Shown: in pieces, positions 43,803 through 52,420 of the stretch
How the letters are laid out: every line of letters begins with the position of its first letter
Numbering within the stretch: position 1 is the stretch's first letter
From: Flavobacterium sasangense DSM 21067
GTDB taxonomy: Bacteria > Bacteroidota > Bacteroidia > Flavobacteriales > Flavobacteriaceae
Length of the DNA stretch: 64,000 nucleotides
Assembly: GCF_000686885.1 (NCBI RefSeq)
Contig: NZ_JMLU01000002.1
Coordinates: 186,001-250,000 of the forward strand
Direction: 5' to 3'
Position numbers and translations under genes: made by a program
Notes under the pieces: model-generated
Told to the model about the DNA's origin: nothing
Databases searched by the model: none
The model's input: only the letters and a program-made list of their open reading frames with translations

Positions 43803-44184
43803 AATACTTGCTATTCCAAAGATTGAAGATCCTAGAGGAAATCTTTCGGTGATAGAACATAATGTAATTCCATTTGAAATCAAGCGCGTGTATTATTTAT
43901 ACGATGTGCCAAGTGGTGCTGAACGTGGTGGACATTCTCATAGAGAACAACAAGAATTTTTGGTCGCTTTATCTGGAAGTTTTGATGTGATTTTAAACGA
44001 TGGAAAAGTTGAAAAAACAGTTACACTTAACAAACCTTTTGAAGGACTTTTGATTCCAAATGGCATTTGGCGAGAATTGAAAGATTTTTCTTCTGGAGCC
44101 GTTTGTTTAGTAGTTGCTTCAGATGTTTTTGATGAAGACGATTATATTCGTGATTTTGATGAATTTTTGAAATCTAAGTCTTAA
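43780..44184 (+). CDS. FdtA/QdtA-like sugar 3,4-ketoisomerase (WxcM-like cupin)
   Basis: A 134-residue cupin matching FdtA/QdtA/WxcM-type enzymes, which turn dTDP-4-keto-6-deoxyglucose into the 3-keto isomer. Conserved features: DPRGNLSVIEHNVIPF, the RVYYLYDVP strand, ERGGHSHREQQEFLVALSG with the catalytic His residues, FDVILNDG, and IPNGIWRELKDFS. With the DegT aminotransferase at 37574 it predicts a dTDP-3-amino-3,6-dideoxyhexose. Whether the product is galacto (Fuc3N) or gluco (Qui3N) depends on stereochemistry not readable here. Its stop overlaps the convergent GT2 gene by four bases. Confidence 0.85.
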   Translation: MSTIQNCKILAIPKIEDPRGNLSVIEHNVIPFEIKRVYYLYDVPSGAERGGHSHREQQEFLVALSGSFDVILNDGKVEKTVTLNKPFEGLLIPNGIWRELKDFSSGAVCLVVASDVFDEDDYIRDFDEFLKSKS

Positions 44185-45116
44185 TGATATACTGTGAAAT
44201 CGATGCCGTATTTTTTTAAAATATGTTTAGTTTTTAAAAGAAATTTTAAGAAAAAACTTGGAGAAGCTAATAGTATTTGAGTTTTAATCGGAATCTTTAA
44301 TGAAATATCGTTTAAATACTGCTTTGATTTTTCTAGGTCTCCAGCAATTCTAAATTGCAAAGCATATTCTAATCTGTAAATATCTAAGAATTTTTTTAAA
44401 ATTTTGTTTTGTTTTTCTACTTCAGAAAATTGATTTAAATCGATTAAAGTTTTTTTTGTAAATTTCAATTTCGCTAAAGAATTTTGTGCTTCAAAATGAT
44501 AAATTGCAGAAATTACATTGTTAATAGCTACATTGTTCTTTATAGCAATTTTTGTCCAAAGTTCTAAATCCTCTCCGTTTGTAATTGTTTTATTAAATCC
44601 TTTATATTCCATAATAATTTTTTTAGGAACAATGACAGAAGAAGAAGTAGCTATTCGATTCACTAAACTGGCTTGAAAAAAATCTGTTACTATTCCTCTA
44701 AAATCATCGGAGAAACTATAAGAAAAACTGTTATTTATAATATGATTTTTAGCTATTTTAGTTTGGTAACGGCTACAATACATTCCACAATTTGGAAAAT
44801 CATTTATTAATTTTACTAGTTCTTCTAAATGATTAGGGAACCAATAATCATCGGCATCTAAAAAAGCTATGAATTCTGCTGTAGCTGCACTAATTCCTAA
44901 ATTTCGAGCAGCAGCGACACCTTTATTTTCTTGTTGAAGTAATTTGATTCGTTTGTCTGAAAAGTGTGATGCGATTTCAAAACTATTATCCGTTGAGCCA
45001 TCATTTACAATAACAATTTCAAAGTCTGTAAAAGTTTGGGCTAATACAGAATTTAAAGTTTCTTTAAAAATGAAACCTTTGTTGTAAAGAGGTATAATAA
45101 CGGATACTTTAGGCAT
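44181..45116 (-). CDS. glycosyltransferase family 2 protein
   Basis: A 311-residue GT2 enzyme with VSVIIPLYNKGFIFKETLNS, FEIVIVNDGSTDNS (nucleotide binding) and AFLDADDYWFPNHL (DxD metal motif), then a C-terminal helical domain that probably binds acceptor or membrane. The 3' end overlaps the ketoisomerase gene by four bases. It probably assembles the same surface polysaccharide. Confidence 0.9.
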   Translation of the reverse strand: MPKVSVIIPLYNKGFIFKETLNSVLAQTFTDFEIVIVNDGSTDNSFEIASHFSDKRIKLLQQENKGVAAARNLGISAATAEFIAFLDADDYWFPNHLEELVKLINDFPNCGMYCSRYQTKIAKNHIINNSFSYSFSDDFRGIVTDFFQASLVNRIATSSSVIVPKKIIMEYKGFNKTITNGEDLELWTKIAIKNNVAINNVISAIYHFEAQNSLAKLKFTKKTLIDLNQFSEVEKQNKILKKFLDIYRLEYALQFRIAGDLEKSKQYLNDISLKIPIKTQILLASPSFFLKFLLKTKHILKKYGIDFTVYH

Positions 45117-45327
45117 TTTTTAATGTAAAAAAATATAATTTCTTTATCAGGAAGCCTTAATGATTATATTAAAGCATTCAAAAGTAATTATATTAAAATA
45201 AACAAAAATAGATAAGTTTATTTTCTTTAAAAAAATAATTGTTTTCTTGCTAAATTAATTCTATTAACTTGATTTGTTTCCTTCTTTAATTAAACTATTT
45301 TCGATCTAATTTTAGACAATCAGTATT

Positions 45328-46215
45328 TCATCCAATATAAATTTTACTAAAATAAGTCAATCGAAACACATTAAAAACAAACAAAGACGGATTATTTCCT
45401 TTAAGTTGATTTTCTATAAATTTCCCGAAAACCGAATACAAAACCGCTAATAAATATGTGATTTTAAAAGTATGTAACTTAGAAACTAAGTTAACCATTT
45501 TGCTGTATTCTTTTGTAATTAGTTGTTTTTTATAGAGTAAAAATAAATTGTCTAACGAGTTTTTAGTTTTTTCAACATAAACAGCATTCGTGTCAATATC
45601 ATCATGTTGAACAGGATTATGAATGTGTCTAACTTTAGCGTTCATTTTTTGAAGTTCGAATGAAAAAAGTGTGTCATCATGACCGTATTTTTTAAACGAA
45701 CTATCAAATTTAATACGATTAAAAACCGATTTTTTTATCAAAGTATTATTAAATAAAGTAGCACGGTAGCCATTTTTATTTCTTTGGTCTACTGTTTGGT
45801 CTTCCATGAATTTGCCATATTTCCAGCGTAGTAATTGTTGTTTTGAAGGCGCTTTTTTAGCATGAATTCTCCCGCCATAAACTACTTCATAATTTGGAAT
45901 TTGGTCTACGTAATTTTTTATGAAATTGGGAAAAGGTAAAAAACAATCACCATCTAAAATCAATAAATTTTCATATTTAGATTGGCTAACTAAAATATTT
46001 TTGTTTTCACGATAGCCTACGTTTTTTTCTAAAGAAACATAGCTGCAATTAGATAGTGAGTTTATTTTTTCGTTCTCAACATTATAAATCGAATGGGAGG
46101 CGTCGTCTTGTGTTAAAATTTCAAAATCGATACCTAAATCAAGGCATTGTTGATGAATTTCTTTTACTAATGGTAAAAGATTGTAATGGTATATCGTTAT
46201 TAAAACCGATAACAT
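45328..46215 (-). CDS. glycosyltransferase family 2 protein
   Basis: A 295-residue GT2-type enzyme. It begins MLSVLITIYHYNLLPLVKEI, has EILTQDDASHSIYNVENEKI, NLLILDGDCFLPFPNFIKNY (DxD), YGGRIHAKKAPSKQQLLRWK and KYGHDDTLFSFELQKM, the GT2 acceptor loop. It stops one base before the start of the ABC ATPase gene region. The 211-base gap before it (45117-45327) is AT-rich with no recognisable gene or repeat. Confidence 0.82.
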   Translation of the reverse strand: MLSVLITIYHYNLLPLVKEIHQQCLDLGIDFEILTQDDASHSIYNVENEKINSLSNCSYVSLEKNVGYRENKNILVSQSKYENLLILDGDCFLPFPNFIKNYVDQIPNYEVVYGGRIHAKKAPSKQQLLRWKYGKFMEDQTVDQRNKNGYRATLFNNTLIKKSVFNRIKFDSSFKKYGHDDTLFSFELQKMNAKVRHIHNPVQHDDIDTNAVYVEKTKNSLDNLFLLYKKQLITKEYSKMVNLVSKLHTFKITYLLAVLYSVFGKFIENQLKGNNPSLFVFNVFRLTYFSKIYIG

Positions 46216-46899
46216 TTACACTGTTCTTTGAACTACTTCAAACATTTTTCCACCTTCAAATTTAAGTGTTTTTGAAGGGTATTTTAAAACTAAAGCATAA
46301 TCGTGAGTCGCCATTAAAATGGTTTTTCCGTTTGCGTTAATTTTACGAAGTACTTCCATGATTTCTACACTAGTTTGTGGATCAAGATTTCCTGTTGGTT
46401 CGTCCGCTAAAATAAGTTCTGGGTCATTCAATAAAGCTCTTGCGATACCTACACGTTGTTGTTCTCCACCCGAAAGTTGGTGTGGCATTTTATTAGCAAA
46501 ACCTTTCATCCCAACTTTGTCTAAAACTTCTTCGATTTTAGCATCCATTTCAGCTTTTTCAATCCAACCTGTTGCTTTTAAAACGAAAAGTAAATTATCT
46601 TTAACACTTCGGTCAGATAATAATTTAAAGTCTTGAAAAACAACGCCTAATTTTCTTCTCAAATAAGGAATGTCGCTTTCTTTTAAAGTGGTCAAATCAT
46701 AGTCTACAACGCTTCCTTCGCCTTCAGTTAAAGCTAAATCGGCGTAAAGCGTTTTTAAGAAACTACTTTTTCCAGAACCTGTTCTACCAATTAAATAAAG
46801 AAACTCGCCATGTTTTACATCAATGTTAACATCGGTTAAAACTGGATTTTTATCTTGATAAATCGTTACATTTTTTAAGGATAGAACTGATTGCGACAT
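46216..46899 (-). CDS. ftsE: FtsE-like ABC transporter ATPase
   Basis: A 227-residue ABC ATPase with Walker A GRTGSGKSSF, Q-loop VVFQDFKLLSDRSVKDNLLF (the FtsE-typical VFQDFKLL), signature HQLSGGEQQRVGIARALL, Walker B LILADEPTGNLDP and the switch MATHDYAL. FtsE with its membrane partner FtsX regulates peptidoglycan hydrolysis at the septum. No ftsX lies next to it here; downstream is the GT2 gene. The promoter TTTG-N19-TACTTTTA (46922-46952) is just upstream. Could also be a related LolD-type ATPase, but FtsE fits better. Confidence 0.85.
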   Translation of the reverse strand: MSQSVLSLKNVTIYQDKNPVLTDVNIDVKHGEFLYLIGRTGSGKSSFLKTLYADLALTEGEGSVVDYDLTTLKESDIPYLRRKLGVVFQDFKLLSDRSVKDNLLFVLKATGWIEKAEMDAKIEEVLDKVGMKGFANKMPHQLSGGEQQRVGIARALLNDPELILADEPTGNLDPQTSVEIMEVLRKINANGKTILMATHDYALVLKYPSKTLKFEGGKMFEVVQRTV

Positions 46900-46921
46900 A
46901 TATAAATTGGATTTTAAAATG

Positions 46922-46952
46922 TAAAAGTAATAACTTATGGTTCTGTATCAAA
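46922..46952 (-). promoter_or_regulatory. ftsE promoter
   Basis: TTTG (46949-46952 on the minus strand), a 19-base spacer and TACTTTTA (46922-46929), one base off TAnnTTTG. The spacing is ideal. Confidence 0.5.
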
Positions 46953-47057
46953 ATTTTAAACCAATTTCGATTAAAATTATTGTGTTTGGTTAAAAACTAT
47001 GTTCAAAAATTGTACAATAATATGTTAAGAACCTTCGTTAATACTTACAATAAACCT

Positions 47058-47065
47058 TATATTTG
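47058..47065 (+). promoter_or_regulatory. -7 box of the TPR gene
   Basis: TATATTTG is a perfect TAnnTTTG match 23 bases before the ATG at 47088. The -33 side has TTCG rather than TTTG. Confidence 0.5.
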
Positions 47066-47087
47066 GAACTTATAAATAACGAATCAA

Positions 47088-50000
47088 ATGATAAAGTATT
47101 TAAAACTTTCTTTCTTAGTGTTGTTCTTTTCGGGAACACTTTTAGCCCAACAATCTTCTGTTTACACGCACGAATTAACTGAGTTTAATCGCGCGGTAGA
47201 ATTGTACAAAGACAAACAGTATCAAGCAGCTCAAATTTTATTCGATAAAGTAAAATCGAAAACCGATAATATGGAAGTAGAATCGGATTGTGCTTACTAT
47301 ATTGCCAATTGTGCGATTCGTTTGGATCAAATGGGAGCTGATGTTTTGGTGGAAAGTTTTGTAGAAGATTATCCAACAAGTACGAAAACAAATCAAGCAT
47401 ACATCGAAGTCGCTCACTATTATTTTGATCAAGGAAATTATCCAAAATCATTAGAATGGTTTGACAAAGCGGATTCGAATAGCATGTCGCAAGCCGATAG
47501 AGAAAAATACAATTTCCAAAAAGGATATGCTTATTTCACAGCTAAAAACACCAAAGAAGCTACAAAGTACTTCAACCAAGTAGTAAATTCAAAGACTTTT
47601 GGAAGTCAGGCAAAATACTATTTAGGTTACATGTCTTATGAAACCGATGATTATAAAAGCGCGAATCAATATTTCGAGCAAGTTTCTGATCAAGACAAAT
47701 ACAAAGAAAAAATGGGTTATTTTCAAGCCGACATGAATTTCAAGCTTGGAAATTTTCAAAAAGCCATCGATTTAGGTTTAGAACAAATGCCAAAGTCGAA
47801 AGGTGAAGAAAAAAGTGAATTGTCGAAAATCATTGGAGAAAGTTATTTCAACTTAAAACAATACGACAAAGCACTTCCTTATTTGTTGGCTTATAATGGA
47901 AAAAAAGGAAAATGGACGAATACCGATTTTTATCAATTAGGTTACACCTATTACCAACAAAAAGATTATGAAAATGCGATTTCACAATTCAATAAAATCA
48001 TTGAAGGAAATGACTCTGTAGCTCAAAATGCCTACTATCATTTAGCAGAAAGTTATTTGAAAACTGATAAAAAGCAACAGGCATTGAATGCATTCAAAAC
48101 GGCTTCTGAAATGGAATTTGATTTGAAAATTCAAGAAGATGCGTATTTGAATTTTGCGAAATTGAGTTATGAAATCGGAAATCCATACAAATCGGTTCCA
48201 GAAGTAATGAATGATTACATGGCGAAATATCCTAATACACCTTACAAGTCGGAAATCAATACGCTGTTGATTAGTTCGTATATCACTTCAAAAAATTATA
48301 AAGAAGCGTTAGTTTTATTGGAAAAAAATAAATCTCCAGAAAACAAATTAGCGTATCAAAAAGTAACGTTTTACAGAGGTTTAGAATTGTATACCGATGG
48401 CGATTACAAAGGTGCTTATGCCTTATTTAAAAAATCGTTAGCCGAAAATAAAGATGCCAAATTCACAGCAAGAGCGACTTTTTGGAAAGCCGAAACCGAA
48501 TACAATTTAGACCAATTTGAAGAAGCGAAATTGAGTTTCAAACAGTTTTTAAATTCAGCTGAAGCTTCAAATACACCTGAATTTAAGAATGCGAATTACA
48601 ACTTAGCATATTCGTATTTCAAGTTGAAAGAATATGAAAATGCGATTCAATATTTCGATGCTTATACCAAATCTTCAAAAGATGACAGAGTTCGTTTAAC
48701 CGATGCTTATTTGAGATTAGGTGATTGTAATTTCATGGCAGCAAAATATTGGCCAGCTATGGATGCGTACAACAAAGCGATTGATATGAAAAGTGTTGAT
48801 GCTGATTACGCAGCTTTCCAAAAAGGAATCAGCTATGGATTTGTAAGCAAACCAGATCGTAAAATTGAAGATTTAGAGAAATTCTCAAAAACGTTTCCAA
48901 ATTCGCAATACGCGGATGATGCTTTGTATGAATTAGGAAATACGTACGTGAATCAAAACCAAAATGATAAAGGAGTTGCGACTTACGATAGATTAATCAA
49001 TGGTTACAAATCGAGTTCGTATGTAGCAAAAGCGATTTTAAAACAAGGTTTGATTTACTATAATTCGAACAAAGAAGATTTAGCTTTAACGAAGTTCAAA
49101 AAAGTAGTAGCCGAATATCCAAATTCACCAGAATCTATTGAAGCGGTTTCAACTGCTCGTTTGATTTATGTAGATAAAGGTCAAGTGGATGAATATGCAG
49201 CTTGGGTTAAAACCTTATCATTTGTAGAAGTTTCTGATGCAGATTTAGATAATGATACTTACGAGTCTGCCGAAAAACAATATTTGCAAAACAACAGCAA
49301 ACAAGCCATTTCAGGATTCTCAAGCTATGTAAGTAAGTTTCCAAATGGAATTCATGCATTGAAAGCGAATTTCTATTTAGCTCAATTGTATTTTGCTGAT
49401 AATTTAGAAGCAAATTCCGTGAAACATTACGAATTTGTAGTGTCTAAACCAAGAAATGAATTCACTGAACAAGCTTTAGCGCGTTTGTGTCAAGTGCATT
49501 TGAAAGCTAAGAATTATGATAGCGCAATTCCAGTTTTAAAACGTTTGGAAACAGAAGCAGATTTTCCACAAAACATCACTTATGCGCAATCTAATTTGAT
49601 GAAATCATATTATGAAAAACAAGATTTTACGAATGCCGTTATCTATGCCGATAAAGTGTTGAAAAATGACAAAATCGACGATAGAATTAAAAGTGATGCA
49701 CAAATTATCGTAGCGCGTTCAGCTATTAAAACGAATGATGAAGCTAAAGCGAAAGAGGCGTATGCTAAACTTCAAAAAATTGCAAAAGGGGAATTAGCTG
49801 CGGAAGCTTTGTATTATGATGCGTATTTCAAAAACAAAGAAGGTAAGTTTGAACCATCGAATGTTGTGGTACAAAAAATCGCAAAAGATTATTCAGGTTA
49901 TAAATATTACGGAGCGAAGAGTTTAGTAATTATGGCGAAAAACTTCTACGGATTAAAAGATAGTTTCCAAGCGACTTACATTTTAGAAAGTGTAATTGAA

Positions 50001-50099
50001 AACTTCAAAGAATATACAGATGTAATCGAAGAAGCACAAAAAGAATTGGATTTCATCAAAGGAGAAGAAGCAAAACGTAATTCATCAATCACAAACTAA
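47088..50099 (+). CDS. large exported TPR protein
   Basis: A 1003-residue protein with signal peptide MIKYLKLSFLVLFFSGTLLA (cleavage near AQQ). The rest is TPR or TPR-like alpha-helical repeats, each with the Y-x-x-A-x-x-x-F/L pattern (for example QYDKALPYLLAYNGKKG, DYENAISQFNKIIEGND, NYDSAIPVLKRLETEA). There is no lipobox, so it is periplasmic or outer-membrane associated, like the tetratricopeptide partners of outer-membrane assembly. It is followed after 60 bases by an outer-membrane barrel protein on the same strand, which makes a functional pair likely. Precise partner unknown. Confidence 0.85.
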   Translation: MIKYLKLSFLVLFFSGTLLAQQSSVYTHELTEFNRAVELYKDKQYQAAQILFDKVKSKTDNMEVESDCAYYIANCAIRLDQMGADVLVESFVEDYPTSTKTNQAYIEVAHYYFDQGNYPKSLEWFDKADSNSMSQADREKYNFQKGYAYFTAKNTKEATKYFNQVVNSKTFGSQAKYYLGYMSYETDDYKSANQYFEQVSDQDKYKEKMGYFQADMNFKLGNFQKAIDLGLEQMPKSKGEEKSELSKIIGESYFNLKQYDKALPYLLAYNGKKGKWTNTDFYQLGYTYYQQKDYENAISQFNKIIEGNDSVAQNAYYHLAESYLKTDKKQQALNAFKTASEMEFDLKIQEDAYLNFAKLSYEIGNPYKSVPEVMNDYMAKYPNTPYKSEINTLLISSYITSKNYKEALVLLEKNKSPENKLAYQKVTFYRGLELYTDGDYKGAYALFKKSLAENKDAKFTARATFWKAETEYNLDQFEEAKLSFKQFLNSAEASNTPEFKNANYNLAYSYFKLKEYENAIQYFDAYTKSSKDDRVRLTDAYLRLGDCNFMAAKYWPAMDAYNKAIDMKSVDADYAAFQKGISYGFVSKPDRKIEDLEKFSKTFPNSQYADDALYELGNTYVNQNQNDKGVATYDRLINGYKSSSYVAKAILKQGLIYYNSNKEDLALTKFKKVVAEYPNSPESIEAVSTARLIYVDKGQVDEYAAWVKTLSFVEVSDADLDNDTYESAEKQYLQNNSKQAISGFSSYVSKFPNGIHALKANFYLAQLYFADNLEANSVKHYEFVVSKPRNEFTEQALARLCQVHLKAKNYDSAIPVLKRLETEADFPQNITYAQSNLMKSYYEKQDFTNAVIYADKVLKNDKIDDRIKSDAQIIVARSAIKTNDEAKAKEAYAKLQKIAKGELAAEALYYDAYFKNKEGKFEPSNVVVQKIAKDYSGYKYYGAKSLVIMAKNFYGLKDSFQATYILESVIENFKEYTDVIEEAQKELDFIKGEEAKRNSSITN

Positions 50100-50113
50100 T
50101 AATCTTATTTCAT

Positions 50114-50143
50114 TGTCATAGTGAACTCGTTTCAGTATCTCAT
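50114..50143. repeat. degenerate dispersed repeat (GTCATAGTGAACTCG type)
   Basis: GTCATAGTGAACTCGTTTCAGTATCTC resembles the GTCATGCTGAACTTGTTACAGTATCTC copy at 6641-6667. It is a decayed B-type block lying between the TPR and barrel genes. Confidence 0.45.
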
Positions 50144-50158
50144 TTAAAAATATAGAAC

Positions 50159-51913
50159 ATGAAGAAATTAAATATAATCGCCTTAGTTGTAGTCGTATTC
50201 GGAATTCAATTTTCATTTGCCCAAGTAAAAGATGAAAACATTGGTTCGGAAGTGGTAAACATTGTGAAACCTTATACACCTACTATTTCAGATGCTTTCA
50301 AAGTGAAAGAAACGCCTGTTTTAGAAGATGAAGAAGAGCAAAAAAAGGAACCTATTCAATACAATATTTTCTCATTTCCGGTAGCTTCAACATTTACGCC
50401 AGCAAAAGGAAAAGCAGCTGGAGTGGACAAAATCGAAAAAGAAAAATTATACAACAATTACGTAACTTTAGGTTTTGGAAATTACCCAACCATCAATGCG
50501 GAGTTATTCATAACACAGAATTTAAGCCGTAGTAATTATGTTGGTGGAATGTTACGTCATTTGTCGTCTCAAGGCGGAATTGATGGTTTGGTTTTAGATG
50601 ATAAATTCTACAACACTAGCTTAGATGTTACGTATGGAGTTCGCGAACGCGATATGAGTTGGAATGTAGATTTAGGTGTGAAAAATCAAATATACAATTG
50701 GTACGGTTTACCAACAGAAACCATTTTCTTTGATGACGCCACAATTGCAGGAATTGATTCGAAACAAACGTATAATACAATTGCTCTTGGTGGAAAAATG
50801 AGTTTTAAAGATAGTTTTTTCAAAGATGCGAGCATGCAATTCAAACGTTTTTCTGATGGATTAAGTTCTGGTGAAAATCGTTTTTTCATCAAACCTAATT
50901 TCGATTTTGATGTGATGAATCAAAAAGTAAAAGCAGATTTCGTAGTGGATTATGTAGGAGGAGCTTTTGACAGAATGTACGATGTAGATTCGGAGTTAAA
51001 ATATAGTACGATTATCGCAGGAACAAGACCAAGTATTTTATATCAAAAAGATGATTTGTCTGTTCAAATTGGAGCAGGAGTATATTATGCAACTGCAAAA
51101 ATCAACGGAGAAAGTGATGGTAAAATCTTTGTTTATCCAAATATTAAAGCGTCCTACAAGTTAGTAGGTGATATTTTAGTGGCTTACGCTGGAGCAGAAG
51201 GTGATTTAGAGCAAAATTCGTATGCTGATTTCGTAGATCAAAATCCGTTTGTTTCTCCAACAATGTTCATTGCGCCAACCGATAATAAATACGATTTGTA
51301 TGTTGGGATGAAAGGAAAATTAGCGAATTCGGTTGCATTTAATGTTAGAGCTTCTAATAAAAATCAAGCAGATAGAGCTTTATTTGTAAGTAATGCTTTT
51401 GATGGAACAGGAACGAATACGAATGGTTATGCATATGGAAATTCATTTGGAGTAGTATATGACGATTTAAACACGCTAAGTATTTTCGGAGAATTAAAAG
51501 CTGATTTCTCTAAAAACGTAACTTTCGGAATCAACGGAACTTACAATAATTATTCAACAGATACACAAGCGGAAGCGTGGAATTTACCACAATTGAAAAT
51601 TGGTTCAACTGTAGATTTTGATATCAACGAAAAATGGTATGCTGGAGCGAATGTATTTTTTGTTGGTGAAAGAAAAGATTTAATTTCAGTTCAAGACGAT
51701 TTAACGATTAACCCAGGAACTTTCACTACAACTGAAGTAACTTTAGATAGCTATTTCGATTTAAACGCGCACGTAGGCTACAAATACAACGCAAGATTAA
51801 CGGCTTTCCTAAAAGGAAACAACTTAGCGAATCAACAATACAACCGTTGGGCAAATTTCCCAGTACAAGGGATTCAGGTGTTGTTAGGAGCAAACTATAA
51901 GTTCGATTTCTAA
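50159..51913 (+). CDS. outer-membrane beta-barrel protein (TonB-dependent-receptor-like, no plug)
   Basis: A 584-residue protein with signal peptide MKKLNIIALVVVVFGIQFSF. A short N-terminal segment (VNIVKPYTPTISDAFKVKET) precedes amphipathic strands with alternating aromatic residues (YNNYVTLGFGNYPTINAELF, LDVTYGVRERDMSWNVDLGV) and a barrel end LLGANYKFDF. It is much smaller than a full TonB receptor and shows no plug domain or TonB-box region that I can see, though some flavobacterial genomes label such proteins TonB-dependent receptor. It is downstream of the TPR gene and likely co-transcribed. Confidence 0.8.
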   Translation: MKKLNIIALVVVVFGIQFSFAQVKDENIGSEVVNIVKPYTPTISDAFKVKETPVLEDEEEQKKEPIQYNIFSFPVASTFTPAKGKAAGVDKIEKEKLYNNYVTLGFGNYPTINAELFITQNLSRSNYVGGMLRHLSSQGGIDGLVLDDKFYNTSLDVTYGVRERDMSWNVDLGVKNQIYNWYGLPTETIFFDDATIAGIDSKQTYNTIALGGKMSFKDSFFKDASMQFKRFSDGLSSGENRFFIKPNFDFDVMNQKVKADFVVDYVGGAFDRMYDVDSELKYSTIIAGTRPSILYQKDDLSVQIGAGVYYATAKINGESDGKIFVYPNIKASYKLVGDILVAYAGAEGDLEQNSYADFVDQNPFVSPTMFIAPTDNKYDLYVGMKGKLANSVAFNVRASNKNQADRALFVSNAFDGTGTNTNGYAYGNSFGVVYDDLNTLSIFGELKADFSKNVTFGINGTYNNYSTDTQAEAWNLPQLKIGSTVDFDINEKWYAGANVFFVGERKDLISVQDDLTINPGTFTTTEVTLDSYFDLNAHVGYKYNARLTAFLKGNNLANQQYNRWANFPVQGIQVLLGANYKFDF

Positions 51914-51990
51914 AACTTCTACATTCAATATTCCAAGTTCGTTGTTCAATGTTAAAAAATGTTGAATATTCAATTTTGAACAACGAATTA
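51914..51990. repeat. AT-rich imperfect inverted repeat
   Basis: CGTTGTTCAATGTT and AACAACGAATTATGAAGT-type arms form an imperfect hairpin after the barrel gene, with ATTCAATATTC in both halves. It is probably a repeat-derived terminator. Confidence 0.35.
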
Positions 51991-52040
51991 TGAAGTTGAG
52001 TAATCGGTTTTATTAGGTTTTTAATCAGTAAAAAATCAAA

Positions 52041-52367
52041 ATGTATTTTAAATTATTTATTCTATCGTCTTTATTTTTTCTTTTTGTTTCTTGTGATGGG
52101 TTTCAAGCTGTTGATGGAATGATTGTTGATTCTGAAACACATAAACCAATTACTAATGTTCAGATGAGAGAAATTAAAGAGGTTGATGCTTTAGGATTTT
52201 CTGATGAACAAGGATATTTTGAATTTCATGAAATAAAAGGATTTACTTTTGGTGATAAAGAAATGACTATTGTTTTTTTAAAAGAAAATTATTTATCAGA
52301 TACAATCACTTTTATTAATAATGAAAGTAAGTTAATTAAGTTAGAAAGAATAACAGAAAAAAAATAA
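52041..52367 (+). CDS. small lipoprotein with a carboxypeptidase-regulatory-like domain
   Basis: A 108-residue protein with lipobox SLFFLFVSC (Cys at residue 18) after a signal peptide. The body (GFQAVDGMIVDSETHKPITN, then GFSDEQGYFEFHEIKGF) is the small beta-sandwich common in Bacteroidota outer-membrane lipoproteins and at the start of SusC-like receptors. Probably an outer-membrane lipoprotein. No catalytic residues. The gene stands alone between two unrelated genes. Confidence 0.75.
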   Translation: MYFKLFILSSLFFLFVSCDGFQAVDGMIVDSETHKPITNVQMREIKEVDALGFSDEQGYFEFHEIKGFTFGDKEMTIVFLKENYLSDTITFINNESKLIKLERITEKK

Positions 52368-52371
52368 TCCT

Positions 52372-52408
52372 TGTGCCCTTAGCGCCTTCTTTGCGAACTT
52401 TGCGATTA
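52372..52408. repeat. degenerate dispersed repeat (TTAGCGCCTTC...TTTGCG type)
   Basis: TTGTGCCCTTAGCGCCTTC...TTTGCGAACTTTGCG is the same class as the A block at 10811-10828 and the segment at 22639-22675. Confidence 0.45.
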
Positions 52409-52420
52409 GTAATTTAAACC

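Noticed and set aside
45117..45327. A small gene in the 211-base gap between the two GT2 genes
   Set aside because: No frame longer than about 20 codons with a plausible start, and no recognisable repeat or promoter pair.
46216..46899. LolD-type lipoprotein ABC ATPase
   Set aside because: VVFQDFKLLSDRSVKDNLLF is the FtsE-type Q-loop region, and no LolC/LolE-like partner is adjacent.
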